Assembly: GCF_035818475.1 (NCBI RefSeq)
Contig: NZ_JAYMGV010000002.1
Span: 1 to 64,000, forward strand
Direction: 5' to 3'
DNA length: 64,000 bases
DNA from: Cognatitamlana sp035818475
Lineage (GTDB): Bacteria; Bacteroidota; Bacteroidia; Flavobacteriales; Flavobacteriaceae
Shown here piece after piece: positions 33,401 to 42,753 of the stretch. How positions within the stretch are numbered: the first letter of the stretch is position 1; each line of letters opens with the position of its first letter. Made by a program: the position numbers and the translations under genes. The notes beneath the pieces were generated by a model. It did not search any database. It worked only from the letters and a program-made list of their open reading frames with translations, and was not told the DNA's origin.

Positions 33401-33537
33401 TTTTTGTAAATGGTACAAATCTATTTACAATAACAGACTTTGAGGGGTATGATCCTGAAGTAGGAAGTAATGGGATTTACTGGGGAGGTTATCCAAAGTT
33501 AAGAAACTGGACTTTGGGCCTGGAATTTACCTTTTAG
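30463..33537 (+). CDS. SusC/RagA-type TonB-dependent outer membrane transporter (locus 1)
   Basis: A 1024-residue outer membrane importer for oligosaccharides. It has a signal peptide ending NAQ near residue 25, a carboxypeptidase-D-like domain (about 27-100; TINGVVTDPGGQPLPGATI), the SusC signature LNEVVVVGYGAVKKSDLTG, a plug with VRIRGGSSLRGGNDPLVVVD, and a long beta barrel ending in F. It has no STN domain, in agreement with AraC rather than sigma/anti-sigma control. It is followed by SusD at 37 bases. It begins the first polysaccharide utilisation locus. Confidence 0.93.
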   Translation: MNKKNRIWLFSAILTVLCFGFVNAQITINGVVTDPGGQPLPGATIVEQGTNNGAITDFDGAFELSIANRETIIAVSYIGFIKKEIQVKGQTTFNIVLEEDVAQLNEVVVVGYGAVKKSDLTGSVSSVKMDKLPARATNSIDGLLQGQVAGVQVVSPSDDPGAGSVVRIRGGSSLRGGNDPLVVVDGFPIGNAGDLKQISPQDIASMEVLKDASASAIYGSRGANGVIMITTKKGAKNTTEVTVSQQNTFSSFTSELNLWRDPALMAELNNEGRINGGFVPIYIGAEDVNGVYYPSVQELKDGTWPYFTQWDDVVFRNPVSNNTNLAIRSQTDKTQFSLSTTYYTNEGIYINDDYEKLNINLNVIHKIFNDKAKVGGNVIYSKGKRNNNGGLAYWRNPIFPVYDDNNDYFLIGNNDFSHPIALTNHRTSKNEFKDFIGSAFIDVQFLPSLNLRTQLNHKFGHSITDYYNPKVYTLDGTFNNGAGGISNWENNETVVETYLTFNKTFNEKHQLSAMGGVSYQYYTSRTSDLKAFDFFNESLGNEYLAAGNPDQQSVANSLTETVMYSYLGRLNYTYNDKYLATFTMRSDGSSKFGSNNRWATFPSGAVGWKMHKEDFISDLNIFNELKLRGSYGISGNQGIAPYLINSRYGQDRYYVNGGWQTTIGPGFVVDRDAQTGKKTWAGIPNPDLKWETTSQLNIGADFAFFDRRLKVTVDYYDKYTTDLLRERLLSPSSSYDEMWVNDGEIQNKGVELTIDGIILNKENWDFSGSLIFSKNKNEVVSLGNEISSGLNTDALTGMKYEFSGSVVEAFRAIPNILAVGQPINVFYGYRVDGIIQSEDEGLAAGLTGALAQPGEFKYLDLNEDGVIDENDRTIIGDPNPDFLASLNLQARYKQFDLSLFFNGSFGQDIFDTKRFNEPSNQPLRWTLDNLTNSYPSLREGRNLFMSDWFIQKASFVRLQNFSLGYRFENLNSSKIKNARVFVNGTNLFTITDFEGYDPEVGSNGIYWGGYPKLRNWTLGLEFTF

Positions 33538-33573
33538 GTTTAAAAAACATTGACAAAAACAAACGAATTGAAC

Positions 33574-35073
33574 ATGATGAAATTAAAAAAAATAATATTA
33601 GGACTAGCTTTTGCAATAGGGCTTATATCCTGTGAAAGTTTAGATGTAGAGCCTCAAAGCTTTTATTCTGACGAGAATTTCTATAAAACTATAGAAGATG
33701 TTGAAGCTGCCATACTTTACGCCTATGATGCGCTTACTCTGGTAAGCTATGCTCCGGTAACGTATTATTTAGCAGAATTGGCTACAGACAATTGTAGTGT
33801 AAAACCTGATGAAGGTGCTGATGCGCAGGCCTTTGTTAATTGGGAAGTGACTTCTCAAAACGAATTGTTAACCCAGTTTTACAGATCAGTATATATAGCC
33901 ATTAACCGTGCAAATGCTGTGATAGAAAATGTAGAAGGTAAAGGCTTTAACCCTCAGGATGAAAGACGCCTTTTGGGAGAAGCCCTGTTTTTAAGAGCAT
34001 ACAATCATTTTAATGTTGTTAAAGCATTTGGTCTGGCACCACTACAAAAATCCCTTATAGACAAATTAGATGAAACTACAGCTCCTTTACCGGAAGATAT
34101 GGATGAGGTCTATACTTTTTTAATAGATGATTTAACAAAGGCTATTGATTATCTGGAAGTAAACAGGGTTGCCGGGAGAGCGGATAAAATTGCAGCGCAA
34201 GCCCTTTTGGCAAAAGTATATTTGTTTGCAGCTTCAGCAAAAGCGAGTGGTGTTCCAAAATATGATGCTGTAACAGAAAGTGCAGACAATCTTTATGCAA
34301 AAGCAGCAGAATATAGTGGTTATGTTTTAAATGGCCAGGGGGAGTACAACCATGATTTAAACTTGCAAAATATTTATGATGTTGAAAAACCAACGGGACC
34401 GGAACATATTTTTATTTTATCAATGGATCGTTTAGGAACTGAAGAAGGCAATTATTCAAAGCTTTCAAAATATTTTATTCCCTGGTTGGGTGGCGCAACG
34501 GTTTATCTGGCTAATAATGATAACTCTTATATAGCCACTCACGATGGCTGGAGTGTATTTCAAACCAATAGCGACTTATACAATTCATATGAAGCGACAG
34601 ACAAACGTCGTAATGAATTAATAGTCTCTGAAATTTTCGATGAAAACGGCGTTTCAATAGGTACGATTGGTGATGGAACTATTCCATATCCGTTCACCAG
34701 AAAATACGTAGACCCTTCATTTCAAGGAGATAAAACAAGTACCAAGCCTTATTTAATTCGTTATTCAGATATACAATTGGTCTATGCCGAAGCTACGGCC
34801 AATACAGATGGACTGATTCATTATAATCAAATACGCAAAAGAGCTGGAGTAAGTGAGTTACCTGATCTTAGTGGTATATCTGTAGATGAGTTTAGAGATT
34901 TGGTTATAGAAGAACGTCAACGCGAATTTGCATATGAAGGTGATCGCCTTTGGGATTTAAGACGAAACAATATAGTTCAACAAGAAGTTGTAGAAGCAGC
35001 AGGGTTATCACCGGAAGCTGTGGCTTTTTATCCCATTCCTCAACGTGAGATAGATTTGAATCCAAACATTTAA
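33574..35073 (+). CDS. SusD/RagB-type glycan-binding lipoprotein (locus 1)
   Basis: About 499 residues from ATG 33574; a longer frame from TTG 33550 is less likely because the lipoprotein signal (LAFAIGLISC) starts here. It has the SusD helical scaffold: an EAAILYAYDAL-type start, FLRAYNHFNVVKAFG near residue 145, and the C-terminal RYSDIQLVYAEA and VIEERQREFAYEGDRLWDLRR. It caps the SusC barrel and binds the incoming glycan at the cell surface. Confidence 0.92.
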   Translation: MMKLKKIILGLAFAIGLISCESLDVEPQSFYSDENFYKTIEDVEAAILYAYDALTLVSYAPVTYYLAELATDNCSVKPDEGADAQAFVNWEVTSQNELLTQFYRSVYIAINRANAVIENVEGKGFNPQDERRLLGEALFLRAYNHFNVVKAFGLAPLQKSLIDKLDETTAPLPEDMDEVYTFLIDDLTKAIDYLEVNRVAGRADKIAAQALLAKVYLFAASAKASGVPKYDAVTESADNLYAKAAEYSGYVLNGQGEYNHDLNLQNIYDVEKPTGPEHIFILSMDRLGTEEGNYSKLSKYFIPWLGGATVYLANNDNSYIATHDGWSVFQTNSDLYNSYEATDKRRNELIVSEIFDENGVSIGTIGDGTIPYPFTRKYVDPSFQGDKTSTKPYLIRYSDIQLVYAEATANTDGLIHYNQIRKRAGVSELPDLSGISVDEFRDLVIEERQREFAYEGDRLWDLRRNNIVQQEVVEAAGLSPEAVAFYPIPQREIDLNPNI

Positions 35074-35088
35074 TTAAACTCAAAAGAA

Positions 35089-36783
35089 ATGAAAAAAATA
35101 TATAATATAGGTCTTACCATATTGGCTGTTTTTGCTTTTGCATGTACAGATAATCCTCTTGAAGAGGTAGAAGGAAAGGCTTGGCAAAAGGAACGAAATA
35201 TAGTTTCAATTTTAGTTGAAGGACAAATAGGAACAGCTATTATAGAACGTAATTTTGATGAAGCCAAAATTAAAATCTTTGCCAAGGTAGAAAATATTGC
35301 AGATCTCTCTAAGGTTGAGATCAAGGACATTCAATTGTCTTATGGGGCAAGTACAATAAATGAAGCAGGAACTACACTGGATTTAACGGACGGAACAAGT
35401 ACAATTTATGTAAAATCCGGAGCAGGAGAAACATTAGAATGGGAACTATCATTAAACTCGTTCAAATCAGATCTTGAAGGCACCTGGTATGTTGGAGATA
35501 TTCGTATGTATTGCGATATGTTTACCTGGGAAAGCTGGGGATGGGAAAAAAACGAAAGTATATTTGGTTACCTTCCGGAATTAGGACCGGAATGGGATAA
35601 CGAAATTATATTTACCGTAGAAGGCGCAGATGTAAACGGAAATCCTTTTGGAAACTATGAACATGGCCCGGGAAATAATGGTGAATACGGAAGCTTTGGA
35701 GATACAGGAAAAGGATGGGACTTTAATGAAAGGTTTCGTAAAATTCCAAAGGGAACAGGTACCTGGTTGAGAGATTTCGAGCGTAACAAATTGATCATCA
35801 CAGATGCTCTCAATGTGGTACATGAAATTGACCTTGAGGTTTTAACAGATACAAACGAAGTTGTACTTAAAGCAGCTATTCCTTATTTAGCAGAACTTTT
35901 TGATTGGAATAATATAGACTGGAGCTATGAAGAATTAGCGCATATGTCTAACCCTATGTGGTATACATTAACAAGAGAGCGTATTCTTCAAAAGGGTAAC
36001 AGTATAACCAGCCTGACAGTTAAAGACCAGGTTGGAGACACAGAAATAAATAATGATACTAAAGAAGTTACCGTAACTATTCCTGATAACGGAGCAGACT
36101 TATCAATGGTTGAAATTGAAAGTTTAGGGTTGCCCCTGGCAGCTACAGCTAGTATTTCAGCCGGAGAAACATTAGATTTTTCTAATAATAATGAAGCTAG
36201 TATTACGGTTACATCAGAATCGGGAGAAGCGGCTATATGGACTATAAAGCTGGTTATTCAAGTAGATCCGGGAGATTCAGCAATTGCCGGAACCTGGACC
36301 ATACAACAAATAGGAATGTATTGTGATTTGTTTACCTGGGAATCCTGGGGATGGGATAAATATGAATCTATCAACAATTATTTATCAGCTGTAAATCCGG
36401 AGCTTGATAATACAATAACCTTCGTCTTTACAGGCGTTAACGGAGACGGAAATCAATATGGGACCTATGAAAATAATTCCGGTACTGATGGTGAGTATGG
36501 AGATTTTGTAGATACAGCTAAAGGCTGGGACTTTAATAACAGGTTCCGTAAAGTACCAACAGAGAGTGGCACCTGGGTTTTGGTAGATGATGTATTGACC
36601 ATAACAGTAAACGGAGGAGCTGAGTATGTGCTTACCGTTGAGATAAAACCATCCAATACTGAAATAGCCTTAACATCTGAAGTAGAGTTTTTACCGGATA
36701 ATTTTGATTGGGATGTTCAGGATTATAATTACGAAGAACTGGCTCATATGTCTAAAAAAATGTGGTATAACTTAATAAAATAA
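35089..36783 (+). CDS. Surface lipoprotein with an internal duplication (MYCDxFTWESWGW modules)
   Basis: A 564-residue lipoprotein (lipobox FAC near residue 19) following SusD by 15 bases. It consists of two homologous halves, about 36-310 and 315-564. Each has a beta-rich domain ending with a TxxSGxxxxWxxxL-type strand (DUF5018-like) and then a domain with MYCDxFTWESWGW, GKGWDFNxRFRKxP, GTW and YEELAHMSxxMWY. I do not recognise the second domain. Position and lipidation fit the surface glycan-binding protein that SusE/SusF-type genes encode at this place; the Trp- and Tyr-rich motif may form the binding site. Confidence 0.75.
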   Translation: MKKIYNIGLTILAVFAFACTDNPLEEVEGKAWQKERNIVSILVEGQIGTAIIERNFDEAKIKIFAKVENIADLSKVEIKDIQLSYGASTINEAGTTLDLTDGTSTIYVKSGAGETLEWELSLNSFKSDLEGTWYVGDIRMYCDMFTWESWGWEKNESIFGYLPELGPEWDNEIIFTVEGADVNGNPFGNYEHGPGNNGEYGSFGDTGKGWDFNERFRKIPKGTGTWLRDFERNKLIITDALNVVHEIDLEVLTDTNEVVLKAAIPYLAELFDWNNIDWSYEELAHMSNPMWYTLTRERILQKGNSITSLTVKDQVGDTEINNDTKEVTVTIPDNGADLSMVEIESLGLPLAATASISAGETLDFSNNNEASITVTSESGEAAIWTIKLVIQVDPGDSAIAGTWTIQQIGMYCDLFTWESWGWDKYESINNYLSAVNPELDNTITFVFTGVNGDGNQYGTYENNSGTDGEYGDFVDTAKGWDFNNRFRKVPTESGTWVLVDDVLTITVNGGAEYVLTVEIKPSNTEIALTSEVEFLPDNFDWDVQDYNYEELAHMSKKMWYNLIK

Positions 36784-36837
36784 GAGATAAACCCAAATGT
36801 CAAGCCTTTTAAAGCTGGATATTATAATACAGTTGAA

Positions 36838-38367
36838 ATGAAAAAAATGAAAATAAATAATATGATAACTATTCTGTTTTCACTCCTGCTAACCATTGTT
36901 GGATGTGATGATAATGAATTGAATTTTGATGATACCATAAAAAAGAATAGAGAACTAACCGTTACTGGTGACCTTATATCCAGCAATTTTATTGGAAATG
37001 GAGTACAATGGGGAGGCTATGATATGGTTCGAGTATGGTTGGGAACAGAAACCTTGAGTGATGCAGATTGGAATACCTTATTTCAAAGAATTGATTATAT
37101 GCGCCCCCCGTTCTTAAGAATAATGACAACTGCAGAATGGTCTTATGATGATAACGGCGACTACGACGAAAATGCTAAAACCCAATCTCTTTTTAAAATG
37201 TTAGACTATGCCAAAAGTAGAAATATTGAGATTACCTATGGGGAATGGGGACATCATTACATTGGTGATATTGCAAATATTAATACGGATTGGATTGCAA
37301 ACTCGGTAAAGTTCCTGAATCACTTGGTTAATGAAAAGGGGTATACCAATATTAAAACCATTAATATCATTAATGAACCAAACGGATATTGGGCCAGTAC
37401 ACAGGGAGATTATAATATTTACAGGAATGTACAGCTATTATACCTTGACGAAATGGAAAAGTATACTTTGTCAGGGGTTCAATTAATGGGGCCGGATATA
37501 GCCGTCTTTAATTCAGCTAGTCAAACGGAATGGATTACAAATACAGAAAATGATTTGGGAGAGCATATGGGCTTATATGATATTCATGTATATCCAAAAC
37601 AGCAACTTGTGCGCAATGGAGACTTTGGTGAAATGCTGAGAAGTTACCGAAAAGTTACCCCTTCAGATAAACCGCTTGTTTTAGGAGAAATTGGCTTTAA
37701 ATACACTGAAGTGGATGCCGACCTAAAAAGAGAAAATGAAGAAGCTATTGCAAATGATCCGTATGCAGGAGAAGATTCTAACATGATGGTCTATAAGGCT
37801 TTTTATGGCATTGATATGGCAGATGCATTAATTCAGGCTATGAGAGAAGGCTACTCAGGGTCATTGGTTTGGAATATGGATGATGCTATGTATAACAGTC
37901 CGGATAATGGTGATTATCAAACAGACAAATTAAAGCGCTGGGGGTTTTGGAATATCTTAGGAGAAGAGCATACCAATGATGCTTCAGATGAGGAGATCCG
38001 CCCATATTTTTATCCGGTGTCCCTTTTAACCCGTTATTTCCCAGCGGGAAGTAATATATATAATGTTGAATTGCCAAACAAAAAAGGAGTGCGCGCTGTT
38101 GTTGGGGAGTACAATGGTCAATATACAGTTGCTTTGGTTAACTCGCATTATACCACATATCAAATCGTTTTGAAATCAAATGCAATGGACAGCCTAATAG
38201 CAGATAAATACAGTTATAAATCCAATTCAGATGGCTCATTTATAGGAGATGTAGATGAAAACGGTTTTGCTACACCATCAGAAAAAGGAATGACGTTAAA
38301 TTTTGAACAGGGGGTAGATATGACCCTTGAAGGCGAGTCGTTTATTCTATTTACCAATATGAATTAA
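36838..38367 (+). CDS. Clan GH-A glycosidase lipoprotein (copy 1)
   Basis: A 509-residue lipoprotein (TIVGC near residue 22) with a TIM-barrel catalytic domain. INEPNGYW (about residue 180) carries the acid/base Glu and LVLGEIGFKY the nucleophile Glu. The opening GNGVQWGGYD and the WNMDDAMY motif are shared with the paralogue at 39486-41051. The C-terminal domain (about 430-509) is a small beta sandwich. The sequence resembles GH39, GH5 and related clan members but I cannot fix the family. It probably cuts the polymer or a side chain outside the inner membrane. Confidence 0.8.
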   Translation: MKKMKINNMITILFSLLLTIVGCDDNELNFDDTIKKNRELTVTGDLISSNFIGNGVQWGGYDMVRVWLGTETLSDADWNTLFQRIDYMRPPFLRIMTTAEWSYDDNGDYDENAKTQSLFKMLDYAKSRNIEITYGEWGHHYIGDIANINTDWIANSVKFLNHLVNEKGYTNIKTINIINEPNGYWASTQGDYNIYRNVQLLYLDEMEKYTLSGVQLMGPDIAVFNSASQTEWITNTENDLGEHMGLYDIHVYPKQQLVRNGDFGEMLRSYRKVTPSDKPLVLGEIGFKYTEVDADLKRENEEAIANDPYAGEDSNMMVYKAFYGIDMADALIQAMREGYSGSLVWNMDDAMYNSPDNGDYQTDKLKRWGFWNILGEEHTNDASDEEIRPYFYPVSLLTRYFPAGSNIYNVELPNKKGVRAVVGEYNGQYTVALVNSHYTTYQIVLKSNAMDSLIADKYSYKSNSDGSFIGDVDENGFATPSEKGMTLNFEQGVDMTLEGESFILFTNMN

Positions 38368-38440
38368 TGGTTAACATTTAAAAAGAACTTACCCATAAAA
38401 AAATAAAACTTAGTTAAAAATTTAGAAAAAATAATAGAGA

Positions 38441-39484
38441 ATGAGTACTATTGAAGAGAAGAGAACAGGATTATTACGTTTAAAAAAGTATGAAAAGAAT
38501 CCTATTTTTAGCCCAAACCCAGATAATTATTGGGAGAATATTGTAGTGTGTAACCCAGGCGTTTGGTATGAAGACGGTAAGTTTTCAATGCTTTACAGAG
38601 CTGCAGGAGATGATGAAGAACACTATATTAGATTTGGATTAGCCGAAAGTACCGATGGAATTAACTTTACAAGAGTTTCTGATAAACCTGTGTTTTCACC
38701 TAGTATTGACGGACCGGATATGGGCGGGGTAGAAGATCCCAGAATTGCAAAGTTTGGCGACGAATTTTACATCACTTATGCTTACAGGCCGTTCCCTCCG
38801 GGACAATATTGGAAATTTGCTCACGATGAAGTTCAGGCACCTGAATCTGGTGAAGATGCGCCTTTGGTATACAAGAAAAACGTAGCTAATTCTGGTTTGG
38901 CTATTTCAAAAGATTTAAAGACATTCAAAAGATTAGGACGAATTACAACATCAAACCTTGATGATAGGGATGTTATCCTGTTTCCTGAAAAAATCAATGG
39001 AAAATTTGCTATGCTCCACAGACCTAAAGAGTGGATTGGTGAAGCATATGGCCCGGTAAGACCGGCAATCTGGATTCGTTTTTCAGACGATTTAATGGTT
39101 TGGGAAGAAGAGAGTACGTTACTTATTGAAGGAAGAGAAGGTACCTGGGAAGAAAAAGTAGGAGGTAGTACACCGCCACTCAAAACCAAGGATGGATGGT
39201 TAGTTATTTATCATGGCGTTGAAAAGGGTGGGATTGGTTACTACCGCGTAGGAGCGGCTTTGCTGGATTTGGAGGACCCAACAAAAGTGATTGGCAGATT
39301 AGAAGATTGGATTATGGAACCTGAGCATGACTATGAGATTGAAGGGTATTATAATGGTTGCGTATTTCCAACAGGAAACATTATTATAGATGATACTTTG
39401 TATGTATATTATGGCGCTGCAGATAAATATATAGGATTGGCAACCTGTAATGTAAGTGATTTATTAAAAGAATTAAAAAAATAA
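38441..39484 (+). CDS. GH130 mannoside phosphorylase, cytoplasmic
   Basis: A 347-residue five-bladed beta-propeller enzyme of GH130. NPGVWYEDGKFSMLYRAAG, GGVEDPRI, DDRDVILFPEKINGKFAML and GGSTPPL are family hallmarks, and the Asp in GGVEDPR is the expected proton donor region. It has no signal peptide, so it works on imported beta-mannosides, most likely by phosphorolysis to mannose-1-phosphate. It lies between two paralogous GH-A genes, and its stop is next to the start of the second. Confidence 0.9.
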   Translation: MSTIEEKRTGLLRLKKYEKNPIFSPNPDNYWENIVVCNPGVWYEDGKFSMLYRAAGDDEEHYIRFGLAESTDGINFTRVSDKPVFSPSIDGPDMGGVEDPRIAKFGDEFYITYAYRPFPPGQYWKFAHDEVQAPESGEDAPLVYKKNVANSGLAISKDLKTFKRLGRITTSNLDDRDVILFPEKINGKFAMLHRPKEWIGEAYGPVRPAIWIRFSDDLMVWEEESTLLIEGREGTWEEKVGGSTPPLKTKDGWLVIYHGVEKGGIGYYRVGAALLDLEDPTKVIGRLEDWIMEPEHDYEIEGYYNGCVFPTGNIIIDDTLYVYYGAADKYIGLATCNVSDLLKELKK

Positions 39485-39485
39485 A

Positions 39486-41051
39486 ATGAACAGACATTTT
39501 GAGTTAGTCTTTTTTACTGTTTTTTCCCTTTTAATAACCGGCTGTGTTAATATTAGCGAAAAAAAAGCTGACATTGACATAGCATTTACATCATCAAATG
39601 TAGTAAACCATCAATTTATGGGCCATGGGGTACAGTGGTCTGCCTACCCGCATGCTGATTCAGAAGATGCAGAATGGGGGTTTTTGATGACTGATGAAAA
39701 ATGGAAAACCTTATATAAGCGGTTGGATTATGTAAACCCTAATATCATTAGGGTTATGGATATGGCCACATGGAGGTATTTTAAAGGAGTAGATGAAAAC
39801 GGCGAACCTATATTGGATTTTTCAACTCAGGAAGTAAAAAGCCTTTTTAAGTTATTAGATTATTGTCAGTTGAATAAAATTCCGGTTTTGTTTGGTGAAT
39901 GGGGCGCTCCTGGTTTTTGGGATGTTGATAAAACAAAGAAAAGTGTATTTAGAGCAGATGATGACCGATGGATTTCCATGATTACAAAGTATCTGGATTT
40001 TTTAATTGTTACAAAAGGCTATACCTGTATTAAATACTATAATCTGGTTAATGAACCCAATGGTTATTGGGCTTCAACAGATGGAGATTGGGAGCAATGG
40101 AGAGCAGGTTATATAAAACTTGGGGAAGCATTAAAAGCATCGGGTTTAGACAAGTATGTTTCGCTTTCCGGCCCGGATGCCGTAACACAGTGGAACCATC
40201 CAACACACCCTAAAAAAGCACATGATTGGGTATATTCAACAGTAACAGAACTTGATTCTATAACGGCATTATATGATTTTCACATTTATGCAGATCAGGA
40301 TTTAATTAGAACAGGGAATTTTATCCCTTATTTAGAACCCTTTACAACCGCAATAGGAAAAACTAATAAACCACTGGTTCTTGGAGAGTTGGGGATGAAA
40401 TATAACGGAGATTTAAAAGAAGAGAATAAAAGAAGAGGAGAAGCAGATCCCCATGCTGGTCCTGAGGATTCCTCTATGTTTGTTTATGATTATTTTTACG
40501 GAGTGGATATGGCAGATGCTGCTATCCAAAGCATGTTAGCAGGTGTTAGTGGAACTATAGCATGGGACTTGGATGATGCTATGCATACCGTTGGCGATTT
40601 AGGTGAAAAAGACCAGCTAAAAAAATGGGGTATGTGGAATATTTTAGCTGAAGAATTTGGGAACTTAGAAGCAGATAAAATGCCAAGGCCCTGGTCTTAT
40701 TCTTGGACGTTGCTTTGCAACTTATTTCCACCAGAATCTGAAATTTACAAACCTGAATTTTCAATTGTAAATGATAGGATACGTGCTGTTGCATCAAGGT
40801 ATAATGATACATTTTCAGTGGCTTTGGTAAATCAGTCAGACACTTCAAAAACGATTAATATCAAACCTGAGATATTTTCAAAGAATCAATCACTTTATCA
40901 ATATGAATATTCAGAAACTAACAGGCCGATTAATTCAGAAGGGTTTCCTGTAGCAACAAAACGTATTGATTTTGATTCTAAAAACAAAGACATTATTGTT
41001 ACTGTTAATGACAATAGTGTTGTCTTTCTAAGCACAATTTTAATTAAATAG
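39486..41051 (+). CDS. Clan GH-A glycosidase lipoprotein (copy 2)
   Basis: A 521-residue lipoprotein (LITGC near residue 19), paralogue of the gene at 36838-38367. It has GHGVQWSAYPH, LVNEPNGYW (acid/base Glu) and LVLGELGMKY (nucleophile Glu), then WDLDDAMH. It starts one base after the GH130 stop. The diverged second copy may attack a different linkage or chain length. Later lysine-rich insertions distinguish it. The exact GH family is undetermined. Confidence 0.8.
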   Translation: MNRHFELVFFTVFSLLITGCVNISEKKADIDIAFTSSNVVNHQFMGHGVQWSAYPHADSEDAEWGFLMTDEKWKTLYKRLDYVNPNIIRVMDMATWRYFKGVDENGEPILDFSTQEVKSLFKLLDYCQLNKIPVLFGEWGAPGFWDVDKTKKSVFRADDDRWISMITKYLDFLIVTKGYTCIKYYNLVNEPNGYWASTDGDWEQWRAGYIKLGEALKASGLDKYVSLSGPDAVTQWNHPTHPKKAHDWVYSTVTELDSITALYDFHIYADQDLIRTGNFIPYLEPFTTAIGKTNKPLVLGELGMKYNGDLKEENKRRGEADPHAGPEDSSMFVYDYFYGVDMADAAIQSMLAGVSGTIAWDLDDAMHTVGDLGEKDQLKKWGMWNILAEEFGNLEADKMPRPWSYSWTLLCNLFPPESEIYKPEFSIVNDRIRAVASRYNDTFSVALVNQSDTSKTINIKPEIFSKNQSLYQYEYSETNRPINSEGFPVATKRIDFDSKNKDIIVTVNDNSVVFLSTILIK

Positions 41052-41074
41052 CCCAAAGGGTTTATCAAGATATT

Positions 41075-42670
41075 ATGGAATATAATTTAGGGATTGTAGA
41101 TGTTACAGTACTGGTAATATACTTTATTTTTATAGTTTGGTTTGGTATTAAATCATCCAAAAAGGGTAGTAGCTCAACAAGTGATTATTTTTTGGCAGGT
41201 AGAAATATGACATGGCCAATTATTGGGTTTTCATTATTTGCCGCAAGTATATCAAGTACAACTTTAATAGGTAAGAGTGGCGACGCGTATTCTACCGGAA
41301 TAGCAGTATTTAACTATGATTTAATTTCTGTATTGGTCATGGTATTTTTTGCCATGTTCTTTTTACCATTTTATATTAAATCCGGAATTTTTACCATTCC
41401 AGAATTTCTGGAGAGACGATTTGACAAACGATCACGATATTATTTCTCATTTATAACATTAATGGGGTCTACATTTTTAGACGCTGCAGGAGCTTTGTAT
41501 GCAGCTTCACTATTGATGAAATTGGTTTTTCCAACATTGTCAATCATGGAATTGTCGGTGATTTTTGCACTAATAGTAGCAGCTTATACCATTCCGGGAG
41601 GTTTATCAGCAGCTATAAAAGTAGATCTTGTTCAGGGAATACTATTATTGGTTGGAACATTCATTCTAACCTTTTTAGCTATGAATAATGGTGGGTTGGA
41701 TTATTTGAAAAACTTACTTTTAGAAGGCGATTATATGATGAAATTAATTCGCCCCATGAACGATTCCTCCGTACCTTGGTTAGGAATGATTGTTGGAATT
41801 CCAATTCTGGGATTCTATTTCTGGGGAAATAATCAAATGCTGGTACAACGTGTACTAACAGCCAGATCTATAGATCATGGAAGAAAAGGGGTTTTATTGG
41901 TAGGCTTTTTAACCGTATCTCTAATTTTCATTATTATTTTTCCGGCGGTAATAGGAAAGTACTTGTTTCCGGGTTTGCCAAAAAATGATATGGTTTACCC
42001 TAAATTGGTAATAGAGTTAATGCCTACAGGGCTATTAGGGTTAATGCTGGCAGCTATGGTTGCTGCTTTAACCTCATCACTAAGTGCATTGTTAAATTCT
42101 GTAGCTACACTTTTTACTATGGATTTCTATACCAAGTTTAAAAAAGAGGCCTCACAAAAAGAACAGGTTTATGTTGGTAAAATAGTTTCGGTGATTGTTT
42201 TAGTTCTCGCAGTACTTTGGGTGCCATTCATTTCAAAATTTGATTCATTGCTGAAATACTATCAGGAAATGCTAACCTATATAGCTCCTCCCGTTGTAGC
42301 TGTATTCTTTTTGGGTGTATTTTGGAAACGCATTAACAGACATGGCGCCTTTTGGGGGTTAATAGGAGGTGCTTTTGCAGCCGCAGCTACAATAATAGCC
42401 AAGGTGTCTTTTAATTATGACCTTTTAGGAGATATTCACTTCCTGCTCAAGGTACCGTTCTATTTTGTATTTAGTGTCATTATCATTATTGCGGTAAGCT
42501 TGCTTTCAAAGGCAGATGATGAATCAAAGATCAAAGATTTAATATGGACCAAAAAGATATATCATGAAGAATCAAAAGAACTTATTGGTGTACCGTTCTA
42601 CAAAAACTTTAGGGTTTGGTCTGTAGTGCTGATAGTATTTTGCTTTGTGGTGCTTTACATTTATCAATAA
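41075..42670 (+). CDS. Sodium/solute symporter (SSS family)
   Basis: A 531-residue inner-membrane symporter with about 13-14 helices. The start VDVTVLVIYFIFIVWFGI, the FLAGRNMTWPIIGFSLFAAS segment and GGLSAAIKVDLVQG match sodium/sugar symporters (SGLT-like). It lies 23 bases after the glycosidase gene and probably brings the released sugar or disaccharide into the cytoplasm for the GH130 enzyme. Confidence 0.9.
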   Translation: MEYNLGIVDVTVLVIYFIFIVWFGIKSSKKGSSSTSDYFLAGRNMTWPIIGFSLFAASISSTTLIGKSGDAYSTGIAVFNYDLISVLVMVFFAMFFLPFYIKSGIFTIPEFLERRFDKRSRYYFSFITLMGSTFLDAAGALYAASLLMKLVFPTLSIMELSVIFALIVAAYTIPGGLSAAIKVDLVQGILLLVGTFILTFLAMNNGGLDYLKNLLLEGDYMMKLIRPMNDSSVPWLGMIVGIPILGFYFWGNNQMLVQRVLTARSIDHGRKGVLLVGFLTVSLIFIIIFPAVIGKYLFPGLPKNDMVYPKLVIELMPTGLLGLMLAAMVAALTSSLSALLNSVATLFTMDFYTKFKKEASQKEQVYVGKIVSVIVLVLAVLWVPFISKFDSLLKYYQEMLTYIAPPVVAVFFLGVFWKRINRHGAFWGLIGGAFAAAATIIAKVSFNYDLLGDIHFLLKVPFYFVFSVIIIIAVSLLSKADDESKIKDLIWTKKIYHEESKELIGVPFYKNFRVWSVVLIVFCFVVLYIYQ

Positions 42671-42753
42671 TAGATATATTTAACATCATATAATGAGAAT
42701 TTTATTTAAAGAAGAAAGTGTTAGTGTTAACACTATTAAAAATACTAAGAGTT

